From VSJD01 sp964617825 (lineage in GTDB: Bacteria > Verrucomicrobiota > Kiritimatiellia > JAAZAB01): a stretch of 64,000 nucleotides of DNA. Of the stretch, positions 51,708 through 60,328 are shown in pieces (the stretch's first letter is position 1; each line of letters opens with the position of its first letter). The notes beneath the pieces were generated by a model. The model ran no database searches and had not been told where the DNA came from. It saw nothing but the letters and a program-made list of their open reading frames with translations. The position numbers and the translations under genes are program-made. The DNA is taken from positions 11,076-75,075 of the forward strand of contig CAZTWL010000020.1 of assembly GCA_964617825.1 (NCBI GenBank), read 5' to 3'.

Positions 51708-52736
51708 ATGAAACAATTATTTGTGATCATGTCGATAGTCGCTGGCTTGTGTCTGACTTGTATGTCCCAGCCTGCTCCCTTGTCCCGTGTTAAGGTGCTG
51801 AAGGACAACTGCAATCTGCGCGCCAAAGCCCTTGTTACCTCAGAAGTGGTTGGCCAGGTGTCCGAAAACGATGTTCTAACGGCCAAATCGATGGATAAGG
51901 ATTGGGTTGAAGTTGTCCCGCCAGACAGTGTGGACCTCTGGGTGCTCGGCGATTACGTTAAGGATGGCGTAATCAATTGTAGTCAGAAGGTCAATGTGCG
52001 TGCGGGAGCCGGCATCAACTTCAACATTGTTGGCCAGCTGCCTCAGGGTTCAAAAATCGAGGTGCGAGGGAATCATGCCGAATGGGTTAAAATTGCCCCG
52101 CCACCTTCCTGCTCTCTGTGGATTTCCCGTGTGCTGGTAAGCGAGATCCCTCTTGCTTATATTGAACCTGCCAAAGTTGAACCTCCAAAAGCTGACGCAG
52201 CAAAAGTGGCGTCGGTAAAGATTGAACCTGTGAAAACCGAACCGGCCAAGATTGAACCGGTCAAACCGGAGCCAGCCAAACCGGAGAAAACAAAGGCGGA
52301 AACGGTCAAGGCAATTGTGCCGCCATCGTCGGCGGTTGCGGTTGTTTCATCAGCACAACCGGCAGTTGAAGTCAAACCACCCGCACCTTTGCCCAAGCCG
52401 GCTGATGCGATTGCCCCTGTGCAGGTTCAGGCTCGGACCGGAGCTTTCATGCCGCCGGTGGGACTTGACCTGGTTGCCGGTACGGAGCAGGGACGATGGC
52501 GTGATGTGGATGGTCTTTTGCGTCCAAAGGATTTTATCTTCCGGGCGCCCAGCGATTTTCGATTGGTAACCCCTGAAGGTGGTGATCGTAATTCCACAAC
52601 GATTTGCTTCGTTAAAGGGAATCAGGCTCAGCTGGAGGCGTTGATGTACCGGCATTTGATCGTCAGCGGCCGCGAATATTGGGTCAAGCGCCAGAAATAC
52701 CCGGTTCTCGTTCCCGAGCGCATTGTCTTGAAATAA
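51708..52736 (+). CDS. exported SH3-domain protein with Pro/Lys/Glu linker
   Basis: The 342-residue protein has GGAGG upstream of its ATG and a signal peptide (1-20). Two bacterial SH3 domains follow: about 28-85 (DNCNLRAKALVTSEVVGQV) and 88-145 (KVNVRAGAGINFNIVGQL), which usually bind peptidoglycan. A long linker (150-215) repeats EPxK motifs such as IEPVKTEPAK. The C-terminal 100 residues (GRWRDVDGLLRP to the end) are an unrecognised folded domain with a YWVKRQKYPVLVPERIVL end. Its role in the cell wall is inferred from the SH3 pair. Confidence 0.78.
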   Translation: MKQLFVIMSIVAGLCLTCMSQPAPLSRVKVLKDNCNLRAKALVTSEVVGQVSENDVLTAKSMDKDWVEVVPPDSVDLWVLGDYVKDGVINCSQKVNVRAGAGINFNIVGQLPQGSKIEVRGNHAEWVKIAPPPSCSLWISRVLVSEIPLAYIEPAKVEPPKADAAKVASVKIEPVKTEPAKIEPVKPEPAKPEKTKAETVKAIVPPSSAVAVVSSAQPAVEVKPPAPLPKPADAIAPVQVQARTGAFMPPVGLDLVAGTEQGRWRDVDGLLRPKDFIFRAPSDFRLVTPEGGDRNSTTICFVKGNQAQLEALMYRHLIVSGREYWVKRQKYPVLVPERIVLK

Positions 52737-52853
52737 TTGCTTTAACGACTGGGTAACCGAGAATTTGCATAGCTCCAAATATTATTCCGTTGGCCTGCTG
52801 ATACTGCGCTAAGGAAGATTTGGGATGATGTTTGTGCAAATTTATTGCCATGT

Positions 52854-54359
52854 TCAGGCGGCGACTCCGGTCATCAATTTAAGGATGCGGCTTTGGTTGG
52901 CTTGGGAATGAGACAGTTCTCCGACCAGATGACCGTCGCGCATGACCAACACTCGGTCGGAGAGATTGACGATTTCGGATAGTTCGCTGGATATCAATAG
53001 AATGCCGCTCCCTCTTTGAGCCATTTGATCGATTAGGGCATGAATTTCGCTTTTGGCGCCTATATCCACTCCGCGGGTGGGCTCGTCCATTATAAGCAGG
53101 CGGCAATCGGCCGCCAGCCAGCGCCCAATAACCAGTTTCTGTTGGTTGCCACCGGAAAGCGACCCGACTACAGTGTCGATGTCGGGGGCGCGTACATTGA
53201 GACGGTTGAAATAGGTGTGCGAAAGCGCCTTCTCTGTTTTTCGCCGGATCCATCCGAAATTCGCTATTTTTCTCAATATCGCCAGCGAAATATTTTCGCG
53301 GGCGCTCATACTTACAACCAGGCCGCAACGCTTGCGGTCTTCCGGAACCAGTCCTATGCGGTGCTGCATGGCTTCGCTGGGGGATCTAATTTGCGCCTTG
53401 TTCCCATTGATCAACACATCGCCGGTGGCAAGCGGGTCCAGGCCGAAAATCGCCTGCGCTATTTCCGTGCGCCCGGCGCCGACCAGCCCTGCCAGCCCGA
53501 CAATTTCGCCGGCATTGACCGTGAAGGAAACCTGTGCGTATTTTCCCGGGCTGCAAAGATTTTCGACGCGCAAAAGTTCGCTCCGGCATTTGGCGCCTTT
53601 TGAAGCATGATGGAAAACGGCATTTACAGAACGGCCGATCATCATTTCCACAAGCTGTTGTTGGGTTATTTCAGCAGTCGATCTGGTGGCTACCATGCAG
53701 CCGTCGCGCAGCACGGTAATTGTGTCGCAGAGTTCGAAGATTTCCTCGATCCGGTGCGAAATATAAATCGAAGTTATGCCGCGTGCCGGCAAGCTTTTGA
53801 TAACCTCGAAAAGCCGTTGTGACTCGACCTGTGACAGACTGCTGGTCGGTTCGTCGAAAATAATGATCCGTGCGCCGCCGGCCAGGGCGCCGGCGATTTG
53901 CACCAGTTGCTGCCGGCCTACAGAAAGTTCCGCCATCACGGTTCCAACATCCAGGTTGGCGCCGATTGCGGCCAATGCCCGTTTTGCTCTGGAATGCATT
54001 TGCCGCCTGGAAAGAACGCCGGCTCGTGTCGGCAAATTGCCCAGGCATAAGTTTTCGGCGACAGAAAGATTTTCACAGAAGGCCAGCTCCTGGTGAACGA
54101 TGCTGATTCCGGCCAGGGAAGCGTCGCGCGGACAGCGAAAATCGACCGCGCGTCCGCCGATGAAAATACGGCCATGGTCCGGCCGATGCAAGCCAGCCAG
54201 GATTTTGCCGAGCGTGCTTTTGCCGGCGCCGTTTTCGCCCATCAGTGCATGGCATGAACCCTGGCGAACTTCCAGGCTGATGCCCTGCAGCGCCTGTACA
54301 CCGGGAAATATTTTGACGATGCCCTCAAATCGGATTAATGCGTTTGGATGTTCCATCAT
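52854..54359 (-). CDS. sugar ABC importer ATPase, RbsA/XylG/MglA-like
   Basis: The 501-residue protein has two ABC cassettes, as in ribose-type sugar importers. The first has Walker A MGENGAGKST, SVGRQQLVQI (signature region) and IIFDEPTSSL. The second has LAGLVGAGRTEI, a degenerate Walker A, then LSGGNQQKLVIG and LLIMDEPTRGVD. Adjacent ATGs at 54359 and 54356 are candidate starts; neither has a strong ribosome binding site. It is the third gene of the permease, binding protein, ATPase series, all on the minus strand. Confidence 0.9.
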   Translation of the reverse strand: MMEHPNALIRFEGIVKIFPGVQALQGISLEVRQGSCHALMGENGAGKSTLGKILAGLHRPDHGRIFIGGRAVDFRCPRDASLAGISIVHQELAFCENLSVAENLCLGNLPTRAGVLSRRQMHSRAKRALAAIGANLDVGTVMAELSVGRQQLVQIAGALAGGARIIIFDEPTSSLSQVESQRLFEVIKSLPARGITSIYISHRIEEIFELCDTITVLRDGCMVATRSTAEITQQQLVEMMIGRSVNAVFHHASKGAKCRSELLRVENLCSPGKYAQVSFTVNAGEIVGLAGLVGAGRTEIAQAIFGLDPLATGDVLINGNKAQIRSPSEAMQHRIGLVPEDRKRCGLVVSMSARENISLAILRKIANFGWIRRKTEKALSHTYFNRLNVRAPDIDTVVGSLSGGNQQKLVIGRWLAADCRLLIMDEPTRGVDIGAKSEIHALIDQMAQRGSGILLISSELSEIVNLSDRVLVMRDGHLVGELSHSQANQSRILKLMTGVAA

Positions 54360-54453
54360 GCGTGTCGAACTATTGTTGGAGATCGTATGATGTCCTGGGC
54401 AAAGCGAAGGATCATACGGATATTCGATCAAGAATTAGCCAAGAATCGATTTG

Positions 54454-55467
54454 TCATTCAGAAAGGTCAAGGTATTCTTGCGGCACGTCGCTGAAGTTCC
54501 AGGCCTTCAGCTGACGCGCCCAGGCGCCAAGGTTGTTTTTGGTCACCCTGATCAAATCCATTTTGTTGATGACCGGAACATCTTTGCCCAAGCAGATATT
54601 TTCGACAATTATTTCAACGGACACGTAACCCCATTTGAAAGTTGGTTGCGCTAACAATACCGGAGCGATGCCCTTGCTAACATAAGGAAGTTCGGCAGGC
54701 AAGGCGTCAACCGCCACCACCTTGACCTTGGCCGGATCCAGATCGCTCAGAAGCGTCTTGGTAAACAGAGGCCAGCCGCCGATCATAGCCCAGGCGGTAA
54801 TTTCGGGATAGGCGTTCATCACCCGCACGACTTCGGCGGCGGCATCCTGGGGTGTCTCGATGTGATAGAAGATGCCGATAATTTTTATGTCTGGGTAATT
54901 GGCGGCTTCTTTGATAACGCCTTCGGTGCGCTTGCGTAAATTCGGTGCGTTTTGATTGCCCGCCAGAATGGCCACATTACCTTTCCCGTCGATGGTGTCA
55001 GCCAGCGCGCGCATGATCTGTTCGCCGGCTTGGATATCGTCAATGCCATAGAAGGCAAATCTTTTCGAGAGTGGCGCGTCGCTGTCAAAGGTCATGACCG
55101 GGACGCCACGGGCTACGGCGTCGTTAATTGCACCGGTAACCTTGGCGGCATCGGAGCAGGAGATCAGGATTGCATCGGCCCCTTCGTTCACTGCCTGGGC
55201 AATGCGCTGAGCCTGGACTTGGCCGTCTTCAGTGGGCGGTGTGCGCCAGTCGATGGTCACTTCGATCTTATATTTCGCGTATATGTCCATGGCCGCCTGT
55301 TCGGCCCCTTTACGCGCGCTGAGGAATACGGGGTTGGTCGAGCTTTTAGCAATCAATGCGATTTTGACTTTTTTCTTGGTCGCCTGCTGAGCGATCACAC
55401 TGCCGGCGAAAAGTGCTGCGCATAATCCGATGCTGACCGACAAAACAATTAATGATTTATGATGCAT
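54454..55467 (-). CDS. periplasmic sugar-binding protein of the importer
   Basis: The 337-residue protein has a signal peptide (1-26, ending VIAQ) and a type I periplasmic fold like RbsB. IALIAKSSTNPVFLSARKGA starts the N-lobe, ADAILISCSDAAKV and VPVMTFDSDAPLSKRFAFYG line the pocket, and VKVVAVDALP begins the C-lobe. It lies between the permease and ATPase genes. The sugar is unknown; ribose, xylose or allose-type ligands are typical of the family. Confidence 0.88.
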   Translation of the reverse strand: MHHKSLIVLSVSIGLCAALFAGSVIAQQATKKKVKIALIAKSSTNPVFLSARKGAEQAAMDIYAKYKIEVTIDWRTPPTEDGQVQAQRIAQAVNEGADAILISCSDAAKVTGAINDAVARGVPVMTFDSDAPLSKRFAFYGIDDIQAGEQIMRALADTIDGKGNVAILAGNQNAPNLRKRTEGVIKEAANYPDIKIIGIFYHIETPQDAAAEVVRVMNAYPEITAWAMIGGWPLFTKTLLSDLDPAKVKVVAVDALPAELPYVSKGIAPVLLAQPTFKWGYVSVEIIVENICLGKDVPVINKMDLIRVTKNNLGAWARQLKAWNFSDVPQEYLDLSE

Positions 55468-55525
55468 GGAACTTTCCTTTATTTTGGATGCATTTGCTTT
55501 GCTAATGCTAGCCGATTATCCGGCG

Positions 55526-56608
55526 TCATTTGCCGATATCATGTTTTCGGTCTTGTGGTCCGGTGTTGGCGGCCGCTGATGTCAAAAGGCGTTTGGCCGC
55601 CATCCGGGCGTTCAGCCGGTCGAGAACGACGGCCACGATGATGGCACAGCCGATAATGATCCATTCGTAGTTCTGGTCCATATGGAGTGTACGAATCGAC
55701 TGGCGGATTAAAATGATCAGCAGTGTCCCGAGCATGGCACTAAGTGCGCTGCCCTTGCCGCCGGAAAGACTTGCGCCACCGACGACGGCCGAGGCAATAA
55801 CGTATAATTCATAGCCGGTGGCATCGGCGCAGGAAGCGGAGCCGTAGTAGCTGCTGCCGACAAAGGCGGCAATGCCGGCGGTTAATCCGGAGAGCACATA
55901 GACGCCGACGATTATCCGGTTTACTCTCAAGCCCGCATAGCGACTGGCTTCGGCGTTGCCGCCGACTGCATAAATATGTCGCCCCATGACGGTTTTGGCA
56001 AGATAGAGCGCGCCCAATGCCATGACCGACAGCATAATCAGCAGCGGGATCGGGTAGATGGCCATTCCGAAAAAGCGCGCCTTGGTTACGGCAGTTAGCG
56101 CGTCCGGTACCAGGATGCTTTCGGCCCTGCTGGCGACAAAGGCGATGCCGCGAAAAATCCACATGGTGCCCAGCGTGATGACAAAGGGGTGCACCTTGAG
56201 CATCGTGATCATGATGCCGTTGATCAGTCCGCAGACGAGACCGATACCCAGTGCAATCGCAATGCCGGCAGCAATCGTTGCACACGGAGGAAGGGAACCG
56301 GCTAAGCGCAGGAACAGGGCCATGGCGATTCCGGAGAGCGCGTAAATCGAGCCAACCGATAGGTCAATGCCGCCCGAAATGATCACCAGGGTCATACCGA
56401 TGGCCATGATCGCAAAAAAACTCGCGTCGGTTCCGGTCTGCATCAGCGTGTATGAATTAAGGAAATTATTGACCTTGTTGCCGGTCAGATGGTCGACATG
56501 GGATCCGGCAAAAAGCGAGAGAACAACCCCAATGCATATAATCACGAGGACCAATCCAGACTGTTGGGAATTAAACAATTGGCCGAAGATATTTTTAAGC
56601 GTCTGCAT
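55526..56608 (-). CDS. sugar ABC importer permease, RbsC-like
   Basis: The 360-residue membrane protein has eight to ten helices and the family motifs GMTLVIISGGIDLSVGSI (about 72-89) and GLINGIMITMLKVHPFVITLG, given here as INGIMITMLKVHPFVITLG. The motif VGGNAEASRYAGLRV follows, then the end-region GGASLSGGKGSALSAMLG. GGAGGAAAG-like ribosome binding (GGAGGA) precedes the ATG. First gene of the importer operon and divergent from the two giant exported proteins. Confidence 0.9.
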   Translation of the reverse strand: MQTLKNIFGQLFNSQQSGLVLVIICIGVVLSLFAGSHVDHLTGNKVNNFLNSYTLMQTGTDASFFAIMAIGMTLVIISGGIDLSVGSIYALSGIAMALFLRLAGSLPPCATIAAGIAIALGIGLVCGLINGIMITMLKVHPFVITLGTMWIFRGIAFVASRAESILVPDALTAVTKARFFGMAIYPIPLLIMLSVMALGALYLAKTVMGRHIYAVGGNAEASRYAGLRVNRIIVGVYVLSGLTAGIAAFVGSSYYGSASCADATGYELYVIASAVVGGASLSGGKGSALSAMLGTLLIILIRQSIRTLHMDQNYEWIIIGCAIIVAVVLDRLNARMAAKRLLTSAAANTGPQDRKHDIGK

Positions 56609-56656
56609 GCCGGACTTTCCTCCGGATGAACCCGAAATTGCCGATCGACGTTTACA

Positions 56657-56684
56657 AATATTGCCTTTTGACCTAAAAAATCAA
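56657..56684 (-). promoter_or_regulatory. possible promoter of the ABC importer operon
   Basis: On the minus strand TTGATT (56679-56684) and AATATT (56657-56662) are 16 bases apart, about 48 bases before the permease start. The -10 is a moderate match. Confidence 0.4.
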
Positions 56685-56788
56685 TTCTTAATTCGAAGCA
56701 CTTTATAGCGCTTGACGGCTCAGAACGTTTTTGATTACGTTCATATAAATTTTGTTTAATGCAGGCATTGATACACGAAGAAATGCCC

Positions 56789-59700
56789 ATGAAGCGGATT
56801 GCATACAAATGGCGGCTGGCGGGCATTTTGCTGGTGGCGTTCGGCGTGACCGGATACGGAACGACGGTTAAAGTGCCGACAGATACCGTCACCACGACGA
56901 TCAAACTGCGGGCCGACAGAGAGGAAATCCCGATCGAGCTGCGTTGGTCGGACGGGTATATCAAAAAGATTAATGTTCGCCCCTGTGATGCCAAAGGCTG
57001 GGTTGCCGGCAAACCGGTCGTAATGACCAAGGCCGGGTTCGAGTTCGAAGGATTGCAGATCAAGGCTTTTGTCCGTCCAAACATTCCGATTTACAAAGAG
57101 CGCCTGCGCAAGGAATATCTGGAAGGTTGGGACAGACTCCCTGAGATCTTCGGCAAGGATTTTACCTTGTGCGTGCGCCAGGATGCCGCTGGCGTGGAGT
57201 TTCTCCTCAATGGCAACCATGCCGGGAGGTTGGAACATGCCGGGCGTCTGAGCGAGATTGCCAGTCCGCTGGCTGGGGAGCAAATCACATTCGACAATGC
57301 AACAATCGATCCGCGGTTCGTGCAGCTTGATATTGGATGCCTGGATAATCCGGGCGCGATGAAGGGGGCGTTGGTCAGGCTTGCCGACAACACGATTCCA
57401 TTCATTGCGCCAAGCGCTGCCAATCTCGACCTTGGTGTGACCGCGTCGCACAAGGATCTCTATCCGAATACCTACACTGACAGCGGATATACCGGGCGCA
57501 ACGCCTTCGACAACGCGCGCGACAGTTATCTTTTCACCGTGCCTTCCGACCAGTATGCCCGAGCCTGGGTGCTCTGTGCCGTCAATGATCTTTCATCGAA
57601 TACCCCGGCGCTTAATGTCCGCTTGACGCGCTTTGTGCCCAACGAGTTTTATGGCGGACGAGCGCGCGAGTCGATTGCCGATACCACCGTAACGCTTCCG
57701 TGCGAAAATGCGGTGCGGGTGGGGGAGGTCACTGTTAATGGCAAAACGCTGCCGCTTTGGCGCGTGGAAGCTTTTCTGAAAACAGGCGAAATATTGGACC
57801 TGATCACTCATCCTTACACCCAATGGGGGCCTTTTAAGTACGGGCGTGCCGGACTTTTCTTCGGCCCCTACCTGGATTTCGAATTGACCGGCAAATTATG
57901 CGCGCGTCCTTGTCCGGGCGACAGCGACCAGATGTTTCCGGATCCAAAACAAAGGAGTTCCCTTCATGTTTTCGGGGTGACACTTGAAAAGGCGGGTGCT
58001 GATTTGGTCCTGACACAGAGCAGTCAGCCTGGCAATATTTTTTATAACGACGAGGTGGCGGAAATGAAAGTGACGATCTGTCCCAAATTTCCAGGCGAAT
58101 ACAAGCTTGTTTGGACGATTCGCGACGATACCGGCAAAAAAGTCGGTGGCGGCGAACTGAAAACCAAGGAGAAGAAAGAAGTCGTGATCGATCTCAAGCA
58201 GGGGCAGCTTGGCTGGTATGAAATGATTATCGAGCTCTTTTGCGCGCAGCGGCTGCTGTTGACGCATCGCGCGTCATTTGCGCTTCTGGGGCAGGATACG
58301 CGCCAGGCTGGTTTCGATTCCCCCTACGGAACATGGTGGTTCGGTTCCTCTCACTATTCCGAAGGTGATATCAAGATTGTCGGGCCTCTGTTCCTGAAGG
58401 CGGGGTTTCGTCGTACAACGCTGGAGACCAGAAAAGGCGTGGCCAAAATGAGCGAAAAAGACTATGCCGAATGGAAGCTGACAGCGCACACGGCACACAG
58501 CGCCAACAAAGTTACGATGACTGACGAACAATTGAAGGAGAAACTAGCCGATGTCTCGCAACGTTTTCCCCATGCGGATGTGGTTCTGACCTTTTACGAA
58601 GGTACTTCCGGCAGTGGTATTAACGCATATCAGATTGCGCCGGAACTGATCGGCGCAAAGCAAACCAATGTGTGGCAAAATGCCGACGACCGGTGGGAAT
58701 GCGCCAATCAAATCGGCCGCGTGGTGCGTGCTAATTTTCCGCACATGAAGATTCTGCTCGGCAACAGCTTGGCATCCACGGAGTTGATCGCCGAAATGCT
58801 GCGCCGCAAACTTCCAAGGGAATATGTCGACTACCTGGGAATGGAAACGGCGCATCGCACCTTCCATCCGGAGCGGTTGCATGAGGCGGATACCCAGGCG
58901 GCCAGCCTGATGCGGGAGACCGCCAGCAAACTGGGCTATGACCTGCCGGTCACAACATGTCAGGAAAGCGTACCCCGGCGGGACGAGCTGATCGGTGAAC
59001 GCCGGCAGGCGGAATGGTGTGTGCGCGACATTCTGTTGATGCACGCCTATGGTTTCCCGCATATGAGCGTGTCGTGCATCAGCGATGCCGGAAATTGCTA
59101 CCGCGATTGCTATTTTGGATGCGGGTTGACGCGGCGCTCGCCGCTGCTTTATCCCAAAAAAGCCTATGTTGCGGTTGCCACGGCCACGAAAGTCCTCGAC
59201 CGTGTCAAGCTGGTTCGCCAGGTGCCGACCGGTTCGCGTTCGGTTTACGCGCTCGAATTCGAACGCGCCGATGGCAATATCGTATATGCGTTTTGGACCA
59301 GTCGCGGGACGGCAAAACTAAAATTGCAGCTCGGATCGCGACGTTGCGAACGGATTGGATTTTACGGCGCCTCCGACAGGCCATGGGTGTGGCTCAACCG
59401 ATTGGAAATAAAGGCAGGGACCGCTGCTCAGTATCTGGTTACCGATGCGAAGATTCAGGAAATTACCTGCGGGCTACGCACTTACCCCGACGATAGTGTG
59501 CTGCCGGGGTTCAGGGTGGTCGATCCGGTCGATGATCCGTGTAAATGGGAGCTTGTGGCTGGAACGAATCCCTTGCTGGAGCATATCTCGGGGGATTTTG
59601 CTCCATATCGTAAACTGGCTAAAGCCAGTTTGACGAGAGTAGACGACCCCGAAAAAGGCCGATGCCTCGAACTTGACATCGATTCCAACACAAATCTGCC

Positions 59701-60184
59701 TGACCTTTTCAACGAATATGCGGTAATCAGGCTTAAAGAGCCTATCCTCCTGGATGGCAAGCCACATACGGTCGGGCTTTGGGTCAAGGGCAATTCCGGC
59801 TGGGGCCAGATTTTTTGGGAGATTGAGACAGCCAACGGTTCCAAGATGGTCTCCTGCGGAAATCGCATCAATGATGGCGATATCTTCGACTACGACGGGC
59901 GGGTTTCGATTGACTACGACGGATGGAACTTTCTCAGTTTGCCGATTAGCGCGCGTTCGCCTATTCAGGCGCTCTCCACCGGTTCGGTTGCGGATTTCTG
60001 GAATCGTCCGACATCGGAAATACGATATCCGGTGAAACTTACGGGGCTGGTTTTTTGCGCGCCGCCTAGGCCGCTGTTCCTGGCCAACCGATTTGCGCAT
60101 AAGCAGCTGGTGCGCTTGAAGGATGTGGGCGTTATTTCCGAACCGGCAGATATTCTGCCTGGAAAAGCAATGGCCTCGAAATAA
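56789..60184 (+). CDS. giant exported protein, putative glycoside hydrolase-like (paralogue 1)
   Basis: About 1131 residues from the ATG at 56789 (ATG at 56783 and 56759 also in frame; no strong ribosome binding site). After a signal peptide (LAGILLVAFGVTGYG) come beta-rich domains (to about residue 510). A central region of about 300 residues (from DSPYGTWWFGSSHYSEGD) could be a (beta/alpha)8 barrel, with QRFPHADVVLTFYEGTSG, KILLGNSLASTE and TTCQESVPRRDELIGE as candidate active-site strands. A beta domain with FWTSRGTAKLKL follows, as in many clan A hydrolases. The C-terminal 200 residues are a beta-sandwich (GLWVKGNSGWGQIFWEIE). No family assigned. It faces a sugar importer, so polysaccharide breakdown is a reasonable guess. 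Confidence 0.5.
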   Translation: MKRIAYKWRLAGILLVAFGVTGYGTTVKVPTDTVTTTIKLRADREEIPIELRWSDGYIKKINVRPCDAKGWVAGKPVVMTKAGFEFEGLQIKAFVRPNIPIYKERLRKEYLEGWDRLPEIFGKDFTLCVRQDAAGVEFLLNGNHAGRLEHAGRLSEIASPLAGEQITFDNATIDPRFVQLDIGCLDNPGAMKGALVRLADNTIPFIAPSAANLDLGVTASHKDLYPNTYTDSGYTGRNAFDNARDSYLFTVPSDQYARAWVLCAVNDLSSNTPALNVRLTRFVPNEFYGGRARESIADTTVTLPCENAVRVGEVTVNGKTLPLWRVEAFLKTGEILDLITHPYTQWGPFKYGRAGLFFGPYLDFELTGKLCARPCPGDSDQMFPDPKQRSSLHVFGVTLEKAGADLVLTQSSQPGNIFYNDEVAEMKVTICPKFPGEYKLVWTIRDDTGKKVGGGELKTKEKKEVVIDLKQGQLGWYEMIIELFCAQRLLLTHRASFALLGQDTRQAGFDSPYGTWWFGSSHYSEGDIKIVGPLFLKAGFRRTTLETRKGVAKMSEKDYAEWKLTAHTAHSANKVTMTDEQLKEKLADVSQRFPHADVVLTFYEGTSGSGINAYQIAPELIGAKQTNVWQNADDRWECANQIGRVVRANFPHMKILLGNSLASTELIAEMLRRKLPREYVDYLGMETAHRTFHPERLHEADTQAASLMRETASKLGYDLPVTTCQESVPRRDELIGERRQAEWCVRDILLMHAYGFPHMSVSCISDAGNCYRDCYFGCGLTRRSPLLYPKKAYVAVATATKVLDRVKLVRQVPTGSRSVYALEFERADGNIVYAFWTSRGTAKLKLQLGSRRCERIGFYGASDRPWVWLNRLEIKAGTAAQYLVTDAKIQEITCGLRTYPDDSVLPGFRVVDPVDDPCKWELVAGTNPLLEHISGDFAPYRKLAKASLTRVDDPEKGRCLELDIDSNTNLPDLFNEYAVIRLKEPILLDGKPHTVGLWVKGNSGWGQIFWEIETANGSKMVSCGNRINDGDIFDYDGRVSIDYDGWNFLSLPISARSPIQALSTGSVADFWNRPTSEIRYPVKLTGLVFCAPPRPLFLANRFAHKQLVRLKDVGVISEPADILPGKAMASK

Positions 60185-60328
60185 TCCATGGGATTTTGCC
60201 GAAAAATATTGTATTCGTCTTTTCTTTGTAATCTTTGCGTATTATGCGGTAAATATTGGTTTGCTTGGATCTAGGTTTATTCCGGTTATTGGTCTGAACT
60301 GCATTAAGTCAACACAGGAGGCGTGCGA

